DNA of 64,000 nucleotides from Pascua guehoae. Lineage: Eukaryota > Basidiomycota > Tremellomycetes > Trichosporonales > Trichosporonaceae. Of the stretch, positions 20,271-32,523 are shown one piece after another; the first letter of the stretch is position 1; each line of letters opens with the position of its first letter. The notes below the pieces were generated by a model. The model worked only from the letters and a program-made list of their open reading frames with translations. It was not told the DNA's origin and ran no database searches. Location: the NCBI GenBank assembly GCA_001600415.1, contig BCJX01000002.1, positions 2,993,165-3,057,164 of the forward strand, in the 5' to 3' direction. Made by a program: the position numbers and the translations under genes.

Positions 20271-22077
20271 GGTGACTGATGTGTTGTGGGTTGGGGTGGG
20301 GGTGGTTGGGTAGAGTTGGGTTGGGGAGTGGAGGACGAGGCGAGGCGAGTGCGAGTGAGTGAATGGGGGGATAAGGCGCTGGGAAGACCGACCTATATAG
20401 CATTCAGAGGGGCGAGAGGCGGGTCAGCTCGAGGCTCGTCGCGGGCCAGGCTCGACGGGTGCACCACCTGACCACCTGACTGCGACACCACTTGCAACCT
20501 AGAGTCGAGGTGTGGTATGCAACCACCCCCGACGTCCCGACATGCCGACCAGCCGACATGCCGACCGGGCACCGGCCGTCCGCCGCACTGTTACCTTACC
20601 TGCCCACATTGAGGACCCGAGCAGCATGGTCCTAGGTGTTGCTGCGTGTTGCCGCGTGCTGCCGCCGTGCACGCGGCCAGAGGCACAGCGACGTCCTTTG
20701 GCGCATAGTCCCCGCATAGTCCCCTCGGCAACCGTCCAGCATGTTCCCACACTCTTGTCCCGGAACTAGCCTGTGCACGCCCGCACGCACTTTGCAGCAA
20801 CACGAAACGCATTGTCCAGAAGTGGAGGCTGGCTGGCACGCGTGCGGCCAGAGGCCCATGGCATTCTGACAGAGTGACGCACCATGACCCCCTCCACTCC
20901 ACACCCCACAGTTGGCGTAATGTGTGGCCACCCAGATGGGCGACGCGCGCCAAGATGCCGAAGTCATCCGTACATTGCCGCACAGACCGTGCGGCTACTG
21001 TGTGCGTCTTGAATTCCTTATCGGACACCTCCCCGATCGGAAAGCCCATCACGGGACCTCGGCCTTTATGTTCTCAAATTCCTCACCCACCACCCCCACC
21101 TCTACCACCCACGTTTATCCACCACTTGCACCCATATCCTTCCCCGGGGTCGCACCCCAGGCACCGGCGCCGCGGGCCCGAGCACGTCGCGGCCCAGTGC
21201 GGCCAACCGGCCAACCCCCTTGTATTGCTCGACCTCGCTGCGCTGCACACCGCGCGGCGCCATTGCCCATGGTCCATGTCCGATGCCGAGCGGGGGGTGA
21301 GCTGGGCCGGGTGGGCACCGACGGTGGGCCGGATGGTGGGAGGGTGGGGGTGGCGCCAGACTCTCCGCACTCTCCCCTATCTCAAACGATTGCGCTGCGC
21401 GTGGCGCTGTCCCAGCGCTTGCGATATCTCAAACGATTGCGGCCAGGAGCACGCCGACGCGGCCAGGCGTGTCAGGTTTGACACGGGGTCGCGCGGTCGC
21501 GCGCGGGGTTGATTATAACATCCAGGGTTATGCATGTCGCTTTCCAGGTTTATCCCCCCACACGGATGCCCACATGCCCACGCAGGCAGTTGGACAAACT
21601 ATAAAGATGAGAATCTCAAACACGATACTTTTGCCCAAACCCTGCACGGACCAACTATCGCTCCCATTCTTCCGATCGCCGATCACCACCCTCCTCTGTG
21701 CCCATCACCATGCGCTCGGTCCCCATCGACATGCCGACACGGATCAGCAACAGTCGCCCGTGATCGGAATGTCGACAGATACCCGAGCGCCGAGGCCGAC
21801 CGGCATCGGACGAGCTCGTCCGGTTGGTCGTGTCGGCGGCCGTGGCCATCGCGTTCAACTCTCGTGTCGAACCTCTTGGAATCCAAACGACACCATCACA
21901 AACGCTACTGATACATTTCCATTCTTCTATTCTATTGTACAGTGTCTGCAATTCGAGTGGAGTACAGGGTCTCTCGCCTCGACTCTTTCTTCTCGCATGG
22001 TTCACCGTTTCCTAATGTACAGGTTCCTTCTGGCATCTTCTTGGGCCACGTCTGATTGACCCCCTTGGCTTTCTCGT
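20271..22077. other. Intergenic region, no supported gene
   Basis: Lies between the FDH start and the 3' end of the zinc-cluster regulator. The first ~250 bases hold the FDH promoter and a leader with GGTTGGGGT repeats. The rest has only random-composition frames. Confidence 0.5.
20394..20400 (-). promoter_or_regulatory. TATA box of the formate dehydrogenase gene
   Basis: CTATATAGG on the gene strand about 124 bases upstream of the ATG. Confidence 0.5.
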
Positions 22078-24989
22078 TCAGTCTGTCAACGAGGAAGAGG
22101 TCAACGGTGCAGAGGGCAACGGCACCGAGCTCAACTGTGCAGAGCTCAGCGACGCAGAGCTTAGCGGCGCAGAAGTCAACGGCGCCGAACCCACATCGCC
22201 ACTGGCGAGCTGGGTCAGTGTGTCGTCAATCTGCACAACACTCGAGGCACGGCGGTACCTCCACTTGATAATGTCGTTGGCTTGGTCGGCACTGGTTTGG
22301 TGAGCACAATGTCGGCCAGAAAACGTGCGGTGTGGTTACTCACGCCAGGGGTACACGCTCGCCTCGGCTATGCAGCGTCGCGACGATAAAGTCAATGTCC
22401 GCATCAACAAGAGCGGACGCTGTGGAACATTAGCACGCGCTGTGACCACCAACTACTTCTCTCGCACTCACCAAAATTATCGCCCAGCTTTTCGAGTCGC
22501 TCACTTTCACGAATCAGCAAGGCGGCCATCATGGTCCAAATCATGACCACGAAGAGGCTCACGTCGCCAGAGTCCTCTTCGCCGATGATGCGCATGACGC
22601 CGAGGAGCTTGCGGACGCTCTCGAGCGCGAGTGTGTTGGGCTCGTTGGACAGGTCGATGTTGTACATGAACATTTCGGCGGCGCCAGTGAGAAAGTACTA
22701 GAGCGCGTCAGCGGTGAATTAAACAGGGCCAGGGCATGACTCACCAGAGCAGCAGCGCCTTTCGAGATGCTCTTGCGGCCGTCGACCGAGGGCGTAACAC
22801 TCATGAGATTAGCAGGGAGGCTGTCGATAAAGCTGCGCAACGCCCTTTCCAGCAGCGATCGCTTGGCCGGTGACCTGGGATCGCACAACAGCGCCTGGAC
22901 ACCTCCGTTGTGCGGCAGAGGTGCATGACTTTTGGGGAACGGGAGGTTCATTAGAGACGCAATATAGACGAGGGTGATGGCCTTGACCGTGGGTCCACTG
23001 GGCGGTTAGAGGCTGACACGACACAGGGGCCAAACTCACATTCCAGTCAATAATTTTGCAGGCGTGTGTTGGTGATGGCCTTGCAGGAGGTCAAGGAGCG
23101 TCTCGTCGCGAGCGCTCAAGTCACGGTCCACCTGGTTGTTAGCGACTACGCTATCATGCAATTTTCAAACGTACGTCTTCGTATTCAGCCCATGGGAGAG
23201 GCAGTGGAGTGCACACACGCTCGACATGGATCAAGGCAGGCAGCGTCTGGCTGACGGCCGCACAGCGATCGACGAGATAGACGGCCCAGCTGGAAAGAAA
23301 ATGTCAGCCACAGTAAATTTCAGCGCTTATTGTCCCCCCACTCACAAGGCATAGATACGTTCCGCGAGCTCAGTCTGGCTCATCGGATGGGGGAGCATCA
23401 TTCCGGATCGCAAGAGGAACTGATCATAGGTGGAGTTGGGGGCGGCTTCAAACTGGTTGGAGGAAATCATATGGAGTCCACAGCCGAGGGCGAGCTGGAC
23501 GGCTTTGGCGAGCATGGTGCCAGCCTAGAGGTTAGTCGCTAGTCTATTGATCGTATGGCTCACCTCTGCGGTGCGGATCTTGCTAAACAGCCACATGGAG
23601 AGGAGTGTGCTTGCTCGTAGGGCATCAAAGTATCGTTTATCACGGGAGATTGCCATTTCTACGGCGTCGTTGGCTGCCTGAAAGAACAAGTGCTCCCGGG
23701 TGCGCAGGCTGGTGTACGGCGAGGCATAGCTCGCTACCAGAAACTAACGTCAGGTTGGTGAGGAGGGCGGTCGGGTGCGTACCATCGCGTTCAGGAGGCA
23801 GGGATGGGGGCGCTTTGTGGGGTCGGGGGTACGAAGCGAGTCGTAAAAGGTAGGTACATGCATCTCCAGACCAAACAGGCGCTGGTTGCTAAAGTACAGG
23901 CGGAGGCTGGGAATCCGTCAGCGACTTTGCGCTGACAAAAAAAAATAGGGCACGTGGCGTGGGGGCCACACTTACAGATGGTCTTGCTCGGATTCGGAGA
24001 GAGGAAAGTCGCCGGGGGTGCTCGGTCCAGTGCTCAGGTCGGGGCTGGCACTGAGGAGCGGGAGCGAGTTGGACGAGTGGGTCGCATACCCGTTCGCCAT
24101 TGGAATGGGGGCGGCAAAGTTACCGCCCGCGGCGCCGGTCACATCGCTCATGTTGAGGAGCGACTCCCATGTCATGTCGGGGACGGGGGCCATTGGGAGG
24201 CCGATGAGGCCCTCAAACGGCAGGCCAAACGTGGGGTCGAGCCAGTTCTGGCTGTCGACGCTGCTCCGTGCCGAACTGGGCTGTGTGGCATCGGGGCTCA
24301 GGTCGAGGAAGGGCATAAACGACGGGTCTGCAAGCTCGTTTAGTGGGTCGACGGTAATCTCGAGGCTGGGGACGACCGATGACGACATGAGCTGTTGGTG
24401 GTTGTGGTTGCCACTGCTCCCAAAGGGCGCCGTAAAGGGCGCAGGCATCGGGGAAAGGGGAATGTTGCTAGTCACCATGTTGTTGCTACCGGGCGTACTT
24501 GTGCCCGACGGCTGGGCCGAAGTAGGCACGGTGAGCAGTTCGTCGGGAGTGAATGCGCTCTTGGGCGAGAGATCGAGCCGCCGTCGGGCAGCGTCAATGC
24601 GACGACCACCCTTGTTGGGCTTGGTGGGGTTACGGCTTCGCTCCGTCGTGCACCGGATCGACTTGTTGACACAGTTTGAGCATGCAGCATCTGGGTGCTC
24701 GGGAAGGAGCACATACAGTGGACGCATGCGCGTGTCACCCGGCGGTGTGAGGAGGTCGAGCAGGTCGCACTTTACCCGTCGCAGGCGGCAGGCATCGCAG
24801 GCGACGTTTTGGCCTGGTTGTGTCAGTAGGGTGTGTTGGGTGGTGTGTATGGTGGTGGGTTGGGTGCGGCGGTGCAGCGACGATCCACCATACCATGAAA
24901 ATGAAATGCTCACGGCGCTTCTTTCGTTCAGGCTGGGTGGGACGGGGGTGGGTGTTGTTGTTCACCGAGTGGGCTGCAGGGCGAGACAT
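22078..24989 (-). CDS. Zn2Cys6 fungal-specific transcription factor
   Basis: Eleven predicted exons (24989-24914, 24813-23976, 23906-23783, 23743-23564, 23524-23346, 23289-23175, 23131-23040, 22997-22745, 22697-22472, 22419-22344, 22291-22078) give 790 residues with every junction in frame. The zinc cluster is C31-x2-C34-x6-C41-x28-C70-x2-C73-x6-C80; the 28-residue central loop is far longer than the usual 5-12. It is followed by PNKGGRRIDAAR, a basic motif seen in basidiomycete members. A Ser/Pro/Asn-rich linker (about 100-300) precedes the fungal-specific regulatory domain (FYDSLRTPDP, then AVQLALGCGLHM, then FWAVYLVDRCAAVS). The C-terminus ends in six SAxLS-type pentapeptides. It is nuclear and presumably binds CGG-type sites; target pathway unknown. 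Confidence 0.9.
22100..22189 (-). repeat. Six 15-bp repeats encoding SAPLT/SAxLS pentapeptides
   Basis: Six consecutive 15-bp units (GTCAACGGCGCCGAA type on the plus strand) at the extreme 3' end of the regulator CDS, in frame and just before the stop. Confidence 0.85.
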
Positions 24990-27487
24990 GATGCAGAGGG
25001 GTTGTGAAGGACGGTGATGATAAGAGATAGTGATGTTGCTATAGGTGTAGGTAGGAAGCAAGCAAGGAGGTCACGATGTAGGTTGCTATGGGTAGAGAGG
25101 ACGAGGGGTCATTGTCTAGTTTGTGGAGTGGAGTGTTGGTAAAAGGACGTGGCGAGGGGGTGACTGGACTGGCGCAAACAAATAATATAATTATATCTAG
25201 TCAAAGGCTGTTCCGTGACAGAGTGCCGAGTCGATCCAGGACAGTGGTCGATAAGTGGGGCGTGGCGTCAGGAGGGGCGGCGCGGGCGGGGCGTCGGCGG
25301 GGCTGTTGTGGCGTAGATTCCCCAAGTCTCTGTCTGCACATCGGCATGTTGCACGTACGCGACGAGTCCCGTAATCGAGCACAGTTATAGTTTATGTCAG
25401 TGTCAGTGATAGAGTGGCCGCATTCCGCGACCACATGCTACACTCGTCGCTCTCTCGTCTCATGCCGCACAGGTTTTATCTCTCGGCGTCGGACCTGGGC
25501 ATTAGGGTGTGCGACAGAATAGTGGTACTGGCGAGTGGGGGNAGGGTGGCATGAGCAGAGAACACCCCCCCCCCCCCCCCNCAAGGGGCCTCGGATGGCT
25601 CGGCTACAGATGTTGTCAACTAGTGGTATCGTTGCACAGCTCTCGACGTATTGGCCCCGCAAGCTGCACAGGTTGCAGGAGTTTGCAGCTTCTTGGGATC
25701 CACGAATGGACAAGGACAGGGGCAGCCAAGGTGCATCGCCGCACTGGGGCCCTGGGATGAGGCGCCTTGTTTCCTTTGTCTCCCCTCTGCTAGCTCTGCT
25801 GCCTACTGCGCAATTACTGCGCCGCTCCGCCGTTGCGCCTGTTTCGCCCCCGCCCCCGCCCCCGTCCCGCTGGCCGGTGGATTCTTTGGCAGCACCGCAA
25901 CTGGGACTTGTCATCTCTTGGCACACGGTGTGGTATGAGCGCGGCACGGGCACACACGCAGGGTCGCCGGCATGTTTTGTCAGCAGGGGCAGAATTCAAT
26001 ATTTCATGCTTGTCGGCAGGATACCCGACTGGATGGCCGAAGCCCGCGGTGTGGGCCGACCCAACCCAACACACGCGCACCTCGGCGGGGCGCTATCTCG
26101 GGCTTAGCATGATTCCCCCCCCCTGGATGGCCGAGTCTGTCACCTACGAAAAAAAAAAAAAAAGAAAAGCGATTCGAATCTGGCACGGGCATCGGATCCG
26201 AGAAATCAGGCGATCAGGCCAGATTCAAAACAGTCCAGTCGTTTGCTGCTAACATGCAACCATGGCTAGTTGCCAGGCTCGGGACTGTCGGAACAGGTCG
26301 GCTGCAGGCAGGGAACCCAGGGGCAATGCATCCGCTTGTATTTTGGTGCATGGACGCGGCTATTTAGGGGGGGCCTGGACGTAGCCAGACGACGACCGCA
26401 GCAAGGACGGGTGGGTGGGTAGAGGGGTGGATTACATTAGTGTGAGACTAGATCTGCAACAGGATCGACTGGAACGCGCTTATACACCACGCCTCTCCCC
26501 TCTTTTTGTCCCTGTCACCCTCGATTGCTGTGCGGTGGCGAGCGGGCGCGAGACTGCGGTAGACTCGATGCGGACCGTGCATTGCGGATCTTGCCAAAGA
26601 CGCCAGTACCGGGACATTCGAGGCAGACGAGCAGGCAATGCAGACTGACCAGACCCACCCGCTCCATGCTGTGCTATGTGGCGTCCAGGGTGGTGACTGA
26701 CACTTGGACGAGATACACGAGCCAGGGCTGCAGAGGCATAAAAGCGCCCAAGGTATGGAAGGGGGGGGGGAGGGGGGTGCGTCAGTTACACGTCACCCCA
26801 GGCAGGGCCGGAATGCTCGGAAGCACCGCACTGGCCCAGAGACGTCTTGGACCGAGCGATCCGAACGAGGGTAGCGAGACGCCTCTTCATCATTCCATTC
26901 ATTCAGTGTGAAACGACTTGTGGTACGAGTGGCGAAACCAAAACTCGGAATGGCCAACACTTGTACAGTACATCGAGCGAGTGACGGCTCAAGTGGCTGA
27001 CGTACGTACGTTTACTGACATTTGGTATGGCCCAAAGAGGCACCGCCGTGGAAGCGGGAGGCACCGTCTGACCCAAGACCCGCCAAGGCCGATCTTTGCT
27101 GTGCACACCGGGAGATGCCCAGTGCCTCTGTGCCTCTGCCAACATGCCGTGCCGTGCAATACAGTACATGGAATGACAACCCTCGTTCTTGTTCTCACTC
27201 AGGGGCAGCAGCCTCACACTGACTGAGTTGCAGAGACGCCCAGAGGCTTACAAAGAGAGGCACCAGGACCAGGGTATGTGTCGTCACCGCTCCGTTCTTT
27301 TTGCGGTATGCTTGTCCATCTCACATGTTACAGGTACATCTGCACTTGGGTTTGTAAACGTGTAAACTCTATAAAGGGGGGAGACGCATACGCGGCCCAT
27401 GCCGGGAAAACTCGCGCCCGTTTCGTTCGGAAGTTTGTCTAGTTGCTGGTTCCAGCTTCCGGTGCGTTGGTCGTAACCTACAGTAGT
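24990..27487. other. Gene-poor interval
   Basis: About 2.5 kb without supportable coding. Contains ambiguous bases at 25542 and 25581 around a 16-C run (25565-25580), an A-run near 26149-26163 and CGTACGTACG near 27000. The proximal ~300 bases should include the regulator promoter. Confidence 0.45.
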
Positions 27488-29276
27488 TTAGCCACGACCG
27501 AGGGCAAGGCCCGGGTGGGCGATCATGTAGATCACAATGAGGATTCCCTATAAGGAATGTCAGCCTGACCCGATTGATGACGAATGGATTGTGTGGTGGA
27601 TGCATGTCCTGTCCTGACTGCCAGGGACCCGATGGATGATGGCAGCCGGAGCGGACCGGAGTGGGGGCCCTTGGGGCCTCGGAACAGCAACAACAAACAC
27701 ATAAGACTTACCATAAGCAGCGGGTCGAGAGCGAGGAACAGCGGCTCGTTGGTGGCGATTGGGCCTGCCCACCCATTTGTAAGCTCGACAGATCGGAACA
27801 CACCGCTGTTGGGTGGTTAGCAACCGTCGTGTAGTGTGTTTGTGTCATGTGTCACCCATGTAACGGCACAAGTATGGCGGCAACTCACCGGATCACAATG
27901 AGCAGCGACGCGAGGCCAAGGGCAATAACAACGACGTAGGTGCGGCTGTAAACACGAGCGGGTCCACTCGTCATGGAGCTTGCATTCTCAATGTCCTTGT
28001 CGTTGTCGGTCCTCGTGTCAGAGGTCGCAGCGGGGCTCTCCTTGCGGCGGCGTCCGCATCCGCAGCTGAAGAAGCTGAACCAGCCAACGAGGTTGACGTG
28101 GCGCGTCGCGGGGCGGTGGGTAGTGTACCGGTAGAGGAACTCGGCGTAGAGAATGAGGAACAAAAGCGTCGCAACGACTGGAGGGGTGAGTGAAAATCGC
28201 TTGTAGAGGGTGCCAAAAGAGGCACACAACGACGCGGACAGAAAGGTAGGCAGACACTGTCGACTCGATTCCACGCTATCGACTCATACTTCATTTCTGC
28301 CACCCACCGCCCGGCCAATGACTGTCGCACAAACTCACGCTGAACACAGACACCACCCGTCATGATGTAGGCACCGCGATTGGCCTCGTCGAGCGTGTTG
28401 CTGCTGCCCGCCATACCGCCACCAACTCCTTGGACCGTGAGGCACACAAGATCGACAACGATGAAGATGATGATTACCGATTTCGCCGTCGCACTCGAGT
28501 AGCGCTGGCCGCGGGTTTGAATGAGCCTGGAGGTTAGGATGGGGGGTTATTAAAAGCGCAGTCGGGAAACTCACTTTCCGAGGAGAGCATAGTTGCATGC
28601 AGCGAAGAACGTGGGTCCGATAACAAGGCAGGTGACTCTGGCTGTCAGCACAAAAGATCAACACGCGGTGGTCGTTTTCTGTTTATTCCACACTGACTGC
28701 ATGATGAAACCCGTGTATTCGCTCTCCCAGAACCCGCCATTGTTGGGGTTCCACTCGGTCGAGTTGATGGTGATAACCCTACCAGCCCACTGCGCGTTAG
28801 TCGCTTGCGACTCAATCAAATGTCTGCCTTTGGTGTGGCCACACTCACGCCGATAGTCTCGGTGACGCATCCCATGGCGAGCGTGGCAATTGTCCACCAC
28901 TGCCGCCAGTAGATTCCCTGGACAACAAAACAGACTGCTTGTTAGTACTGAAGAGGTGATTGTGGCAATGGGACACGTACCGATACCGAGGGCATTCAGG
29001 GCCAGAAAGCTGCAATGGTTAGAAAACGGGCTGGAAATTCTTTTGTCCCCTCGCCAACAGTCTTCTCGGAGACACGTACAGGTAGGTGGGCCAAGCCTCA
29101 ACGAGATATCCATAGTTGCTAAACTCGACTCCGCCCGTCCGGGGGTTGGTCGATCCAACCACGTTATTGCACGGGAAGGGGACCTTGGACAGGCTATTCT
29201 CGCTGGTAAACGCCCAGCCTGGAGGTCAGATCGTGATTAAACTCGTTGCAGAGTGTGGGGGCTCACAGTCAGACAT
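27488..29276 (-). CDS. RTA1-domain seven-helix membrane protein (RTA1/RTM1/RSB1 family)
   Basis: Ten predicted exons (29276-29267, 29218-29080, 29009-28981, 28934-28849, 28789-28698, 28637-28575, 28526-28339, 28177-27889, 27805-27712, 27547-27488) give 349 residues. Family signatures, several rebuilt across introns, include VVQGIYWRQWW, ETIGWAGRV, GPTFFAACNYALLGK, VDLVCLTVQGVGGGM, GVFRSVEL and ATNEPLFLALDPLLM. The N-terminus (TSENSLSKVPFP, a Cys, NNVVGST) is probably extracellular. Seven hydrophobic segments fit the family, whose members confer resistance to toxic lipophilic compounds or export sphingoid bases at the plasma membrane. A CGCGRRRKES loop precedes the last helices. The first exon is only 10 nt. 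The start of exon 4 at CAAGCAG was chosen because it alone restores the VVQGI motif. Confidence 0.88.
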
Positions 29277-32200
29277 GTTGGTGAGCGAGTAGACTGTTGT
29301 GGAGCGGTCGAGTACACAAAGCGGTTCGGGGTGGATGATGATGAGCAGGTGTAGAGTGGACAGTGCAAGATGGTGGGAACAATGAAACGCGTCGAGGAGC
29401 AAGCCTTTTAAGAGGTTGAAAAGTAACAAGTGCCGAGTCGAGAGTTGCCCACTGGCCCCTGTGTGCTGTTGTTTTCCATTTTCTCCACAAGCAAGGCGAT
29501 GAACGTCGACATTTCGCACAGCAATGCGAGGAATTCTCGGCCCCGCTCGCCAGGCTCGATTCGCCAAGACACGGTCCCGACGACGCGCATCTCCAGGCGC
29601 GTATCATTGTAACCCACCCACTGAAACGCGATAAGCACCAATTAACTACGTAGAATGTCCAAACGCGGACACCCAAGGCCGTTCGTGCCTGACATGAACG
29701 TGTTGGATTCTTGGCAACTCTGATCCTGCCTGGGAAACACTCAACGAACGGCTGTGCTGGGGTGTGGCAGTGCAGCATGCAGGCGCAACTACTGAACATG
29801 GTCAATGACGATGGGTGACTGCGGATATCCCATATCATCCTGTGGGACAGGCACCGCCACACTGGTGGGCACCATACTCACCGTGCGGGACCCGACCGGA
29901 AGCGAGGTGGTCCGCGGACACTCTGGCAGCGGGACGGAAGCAAATACCAACCACGGTCATAACGTGCACAGCTCCCACTACAAGCGCGTCTCCGACCACC
30001 ACCCAGATAACCAACAACACCATTGAGGTAGAGTCACCCAATGAACGGTGGTGCCGTCTTGAAGACTGCAGTCATTGCTGATCATTGCTTTCTCTTGGCA
30101 AGAGGATGTAGGTGTGGTTCCGCCCGCCCAGACTTTTGTACTGCTGGAAGGCCGATTCCCGATGGATCGCCGATGAACCCAGGGGTGAGCCAGGAGCACG
30201 CTGTTGTGCACTTTGTGAGGCAGGCATGCATGTGATGGTTGTGGCGGTGCATCACTCTGGGTGGCGCAATGATTTCAAAGTGGTCAGTTCGGATGCTTTT
30301 GCTTCTGTGCACCGCCTCTCCGAACTTTGACCGAGTCTGGAAAAGGAATAACACATCGCCCAGCTTTCATTCTCACACAAGACACATCAAACACTGCATC
30401 TGAATCAACCGTATAGATGCATTCCCCCAACTCCTAGCCTGCAAGACCCATGACTGGGGCCGTTGCTTGACGCTCAGAGCCACCCAAACACTGCCATTCT
30501 GCAATCCATGCAATCTCCAAATCACCTGGCATTCGGTTCGGCCCGAATGGTGTGCCGAAAAGGAACAAAAGGAAGCGCCGAGAATGAGACAACTCGTACG
30601 AGCAACGTCAACCGTGCGCCTCGCGTCTCGAGGCCCCTGCACGCTTTGGTCTCTCCACGGCACATAAAGAAATGGGGTCGCCACGATATGCGCCCCAAAA
30701 TGACAAACAGCGGCTGTCCCACAATCGACAATGCGAAGGGATAAACGGGCAGAGTCCAGACCCAATGCCCTGCAAACATGCAACAGGACATTCAAAGGAC
30801 ATGCCAGTCCCTGGATTGTGTGTTGATGTAACGCGGCATGAACGGACGAGTTTCACACATCCGCTCAGCCTCGCGCCCCAAGAACACCATCCTACCTCGC
30901 ACCCCGTCGTCTGTATCCGTGGGACAACACATACTCTGGTTCTTCTCGGCATGGCGTCGACTCATTGTGGAGCTGTGGCAAATTTCCATCTCCCTGTGTC
31001 GCACAGCTTTGTCAACGTGGAAAAGCCCCCAGCATAGGAAAAGGGCCTGATAATGTGGAACAATCTATAGCGCATAAGATCGCAGAGACCCTCCCAATCA
31101 TGGGGACTGATTCTGCACAGCCCAGCCAAGTGGATTTGAGAAGATTGCGTGCCGGTATTATTGCGCACAAGGTCAGGATGTGGGCCAAGGGGGCATGGAC
31201 GTGGCGAATTATAATGGCGCTGCGATTCGGAAGTGTCAAGAGGGAAAAAGGAGTGATGAATAAAGGTTACAGAGAGATACAAGTTGTCGAAACTGCACTG
31301 GCGCTGCGTTGTGAGGTTACCGCATTGAGCTCAGGTGTACAGGCGCCATTGGATGTCGACAGGCAGCCTGGGAAACAACATGGAGGGTATGACATCCACT
31401 AAGACTTGCCTGTCACTTGTCGAATAATTATATTGTTTCAAAGAGTATCTAGTGTATCTCGAGTCTTGGAGCGGTAGTGAAGCTGTGTTCTTACAAACAA
31501 GGTAAACGAGTGTACATGAAGACGAGTACAAGGTCAAAGTTGGATCAGTGCAGAGTGAGGGCCCGAACGGCCGACCGACTTGCACGTGCCACGAAAGAGA
31601 CGTCATCCCAGCAGCTAGCAGGATAGCCCCAAGAGGCGGTCTCCTTGGCTGTCCCGAAGCGACACCAGCCTTGTGATTCTAAGAATCAAGACGGAGAGGG
31701 GGTGGACGTTAATGCGGGGGAAATGAATACCGACAGAGCCACTGCTGAGAGGGTGGAGCCTCTAACAAGGGCATGGGCGAGTACAGAGTTATTGACGTGG
31801 AAGACAATGATGCTGATGGGGAGCTGGTCAGCGCGTCACTTCTGGAAGGTGGACGAATACTAGTAGCAGGAGAGTCTCAAATGTCACAGTGTGTGCGCCA
31901 ATGTGACGCGACAGGGCTCGGGGTAGAGAGCTCCCCTTAGCTCAAAGTGGCAGTTTCAAGCTTTCCAAACACATTTGTGGCCAGCAGCCAGGTGGCCAGG
32001 TGGAAAGGATAGACGCTGACGTTGCAGTCGCCCATGCGGCGGATTGGACGCGAGGGTGGTCAACTGCCACTTTGAAAGAAACAAGTTGGCAGTGGGCAAC
32101 GGTGACCGCCGATTGCCAGAATGCTCGTGTCCACGCAAGGGGTCTGTGGCCCACGTGTGGTAGGTGCTGCGGACGTGCGTACTCCAACTCCGCGAGGTCT

Positions 32201-32523
32201 CGTGGGGCAGTGACTACGGTCGATTTAGTCCGACTGTTGGGTACAGACCACCATGTCAGATTACCGTGCCACAAATCAGCAGGGCCTAGTGTCCAGAGGA
32301 ACCGACAAGCAGTGACAGAAAGTCAACCGCAAGGAACGACACACAGTTTACGCTCCGGACCTGACCCACCCGTCCCATCATTCTATGGCAAAATCCTACA
32401 CTATATCATCTTCGAGCATCAAGTCTGATCTCCTCGTTTCACACAGCAAGCAGTAATACAGCAGAAGCGACCCGAGCACCAAGTTTGCCAGACCCAGGAT
32501 GACGCAGTATCCGAGGGCGATGA
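29277..32523. other. Large gene-poor interval
   Basis: About 3.2 kb with no supportable gene. A hydrophobic minus-strand frame near 30012-29850 (MVLLVIWVVVGDALVVG) reaches a donor-like GTGAGT, but any splice stops immediately. The proximal part contains the RTA1-family promoter. Confidence 0.45.

Noticed and set aside
29835..30041. Hydrophobic 68-residue minus-strand frame with a donor-like GTGAGT
   Set aside because: Splicing to the only nearby acceptor gives an immediate stop; no further exons found.
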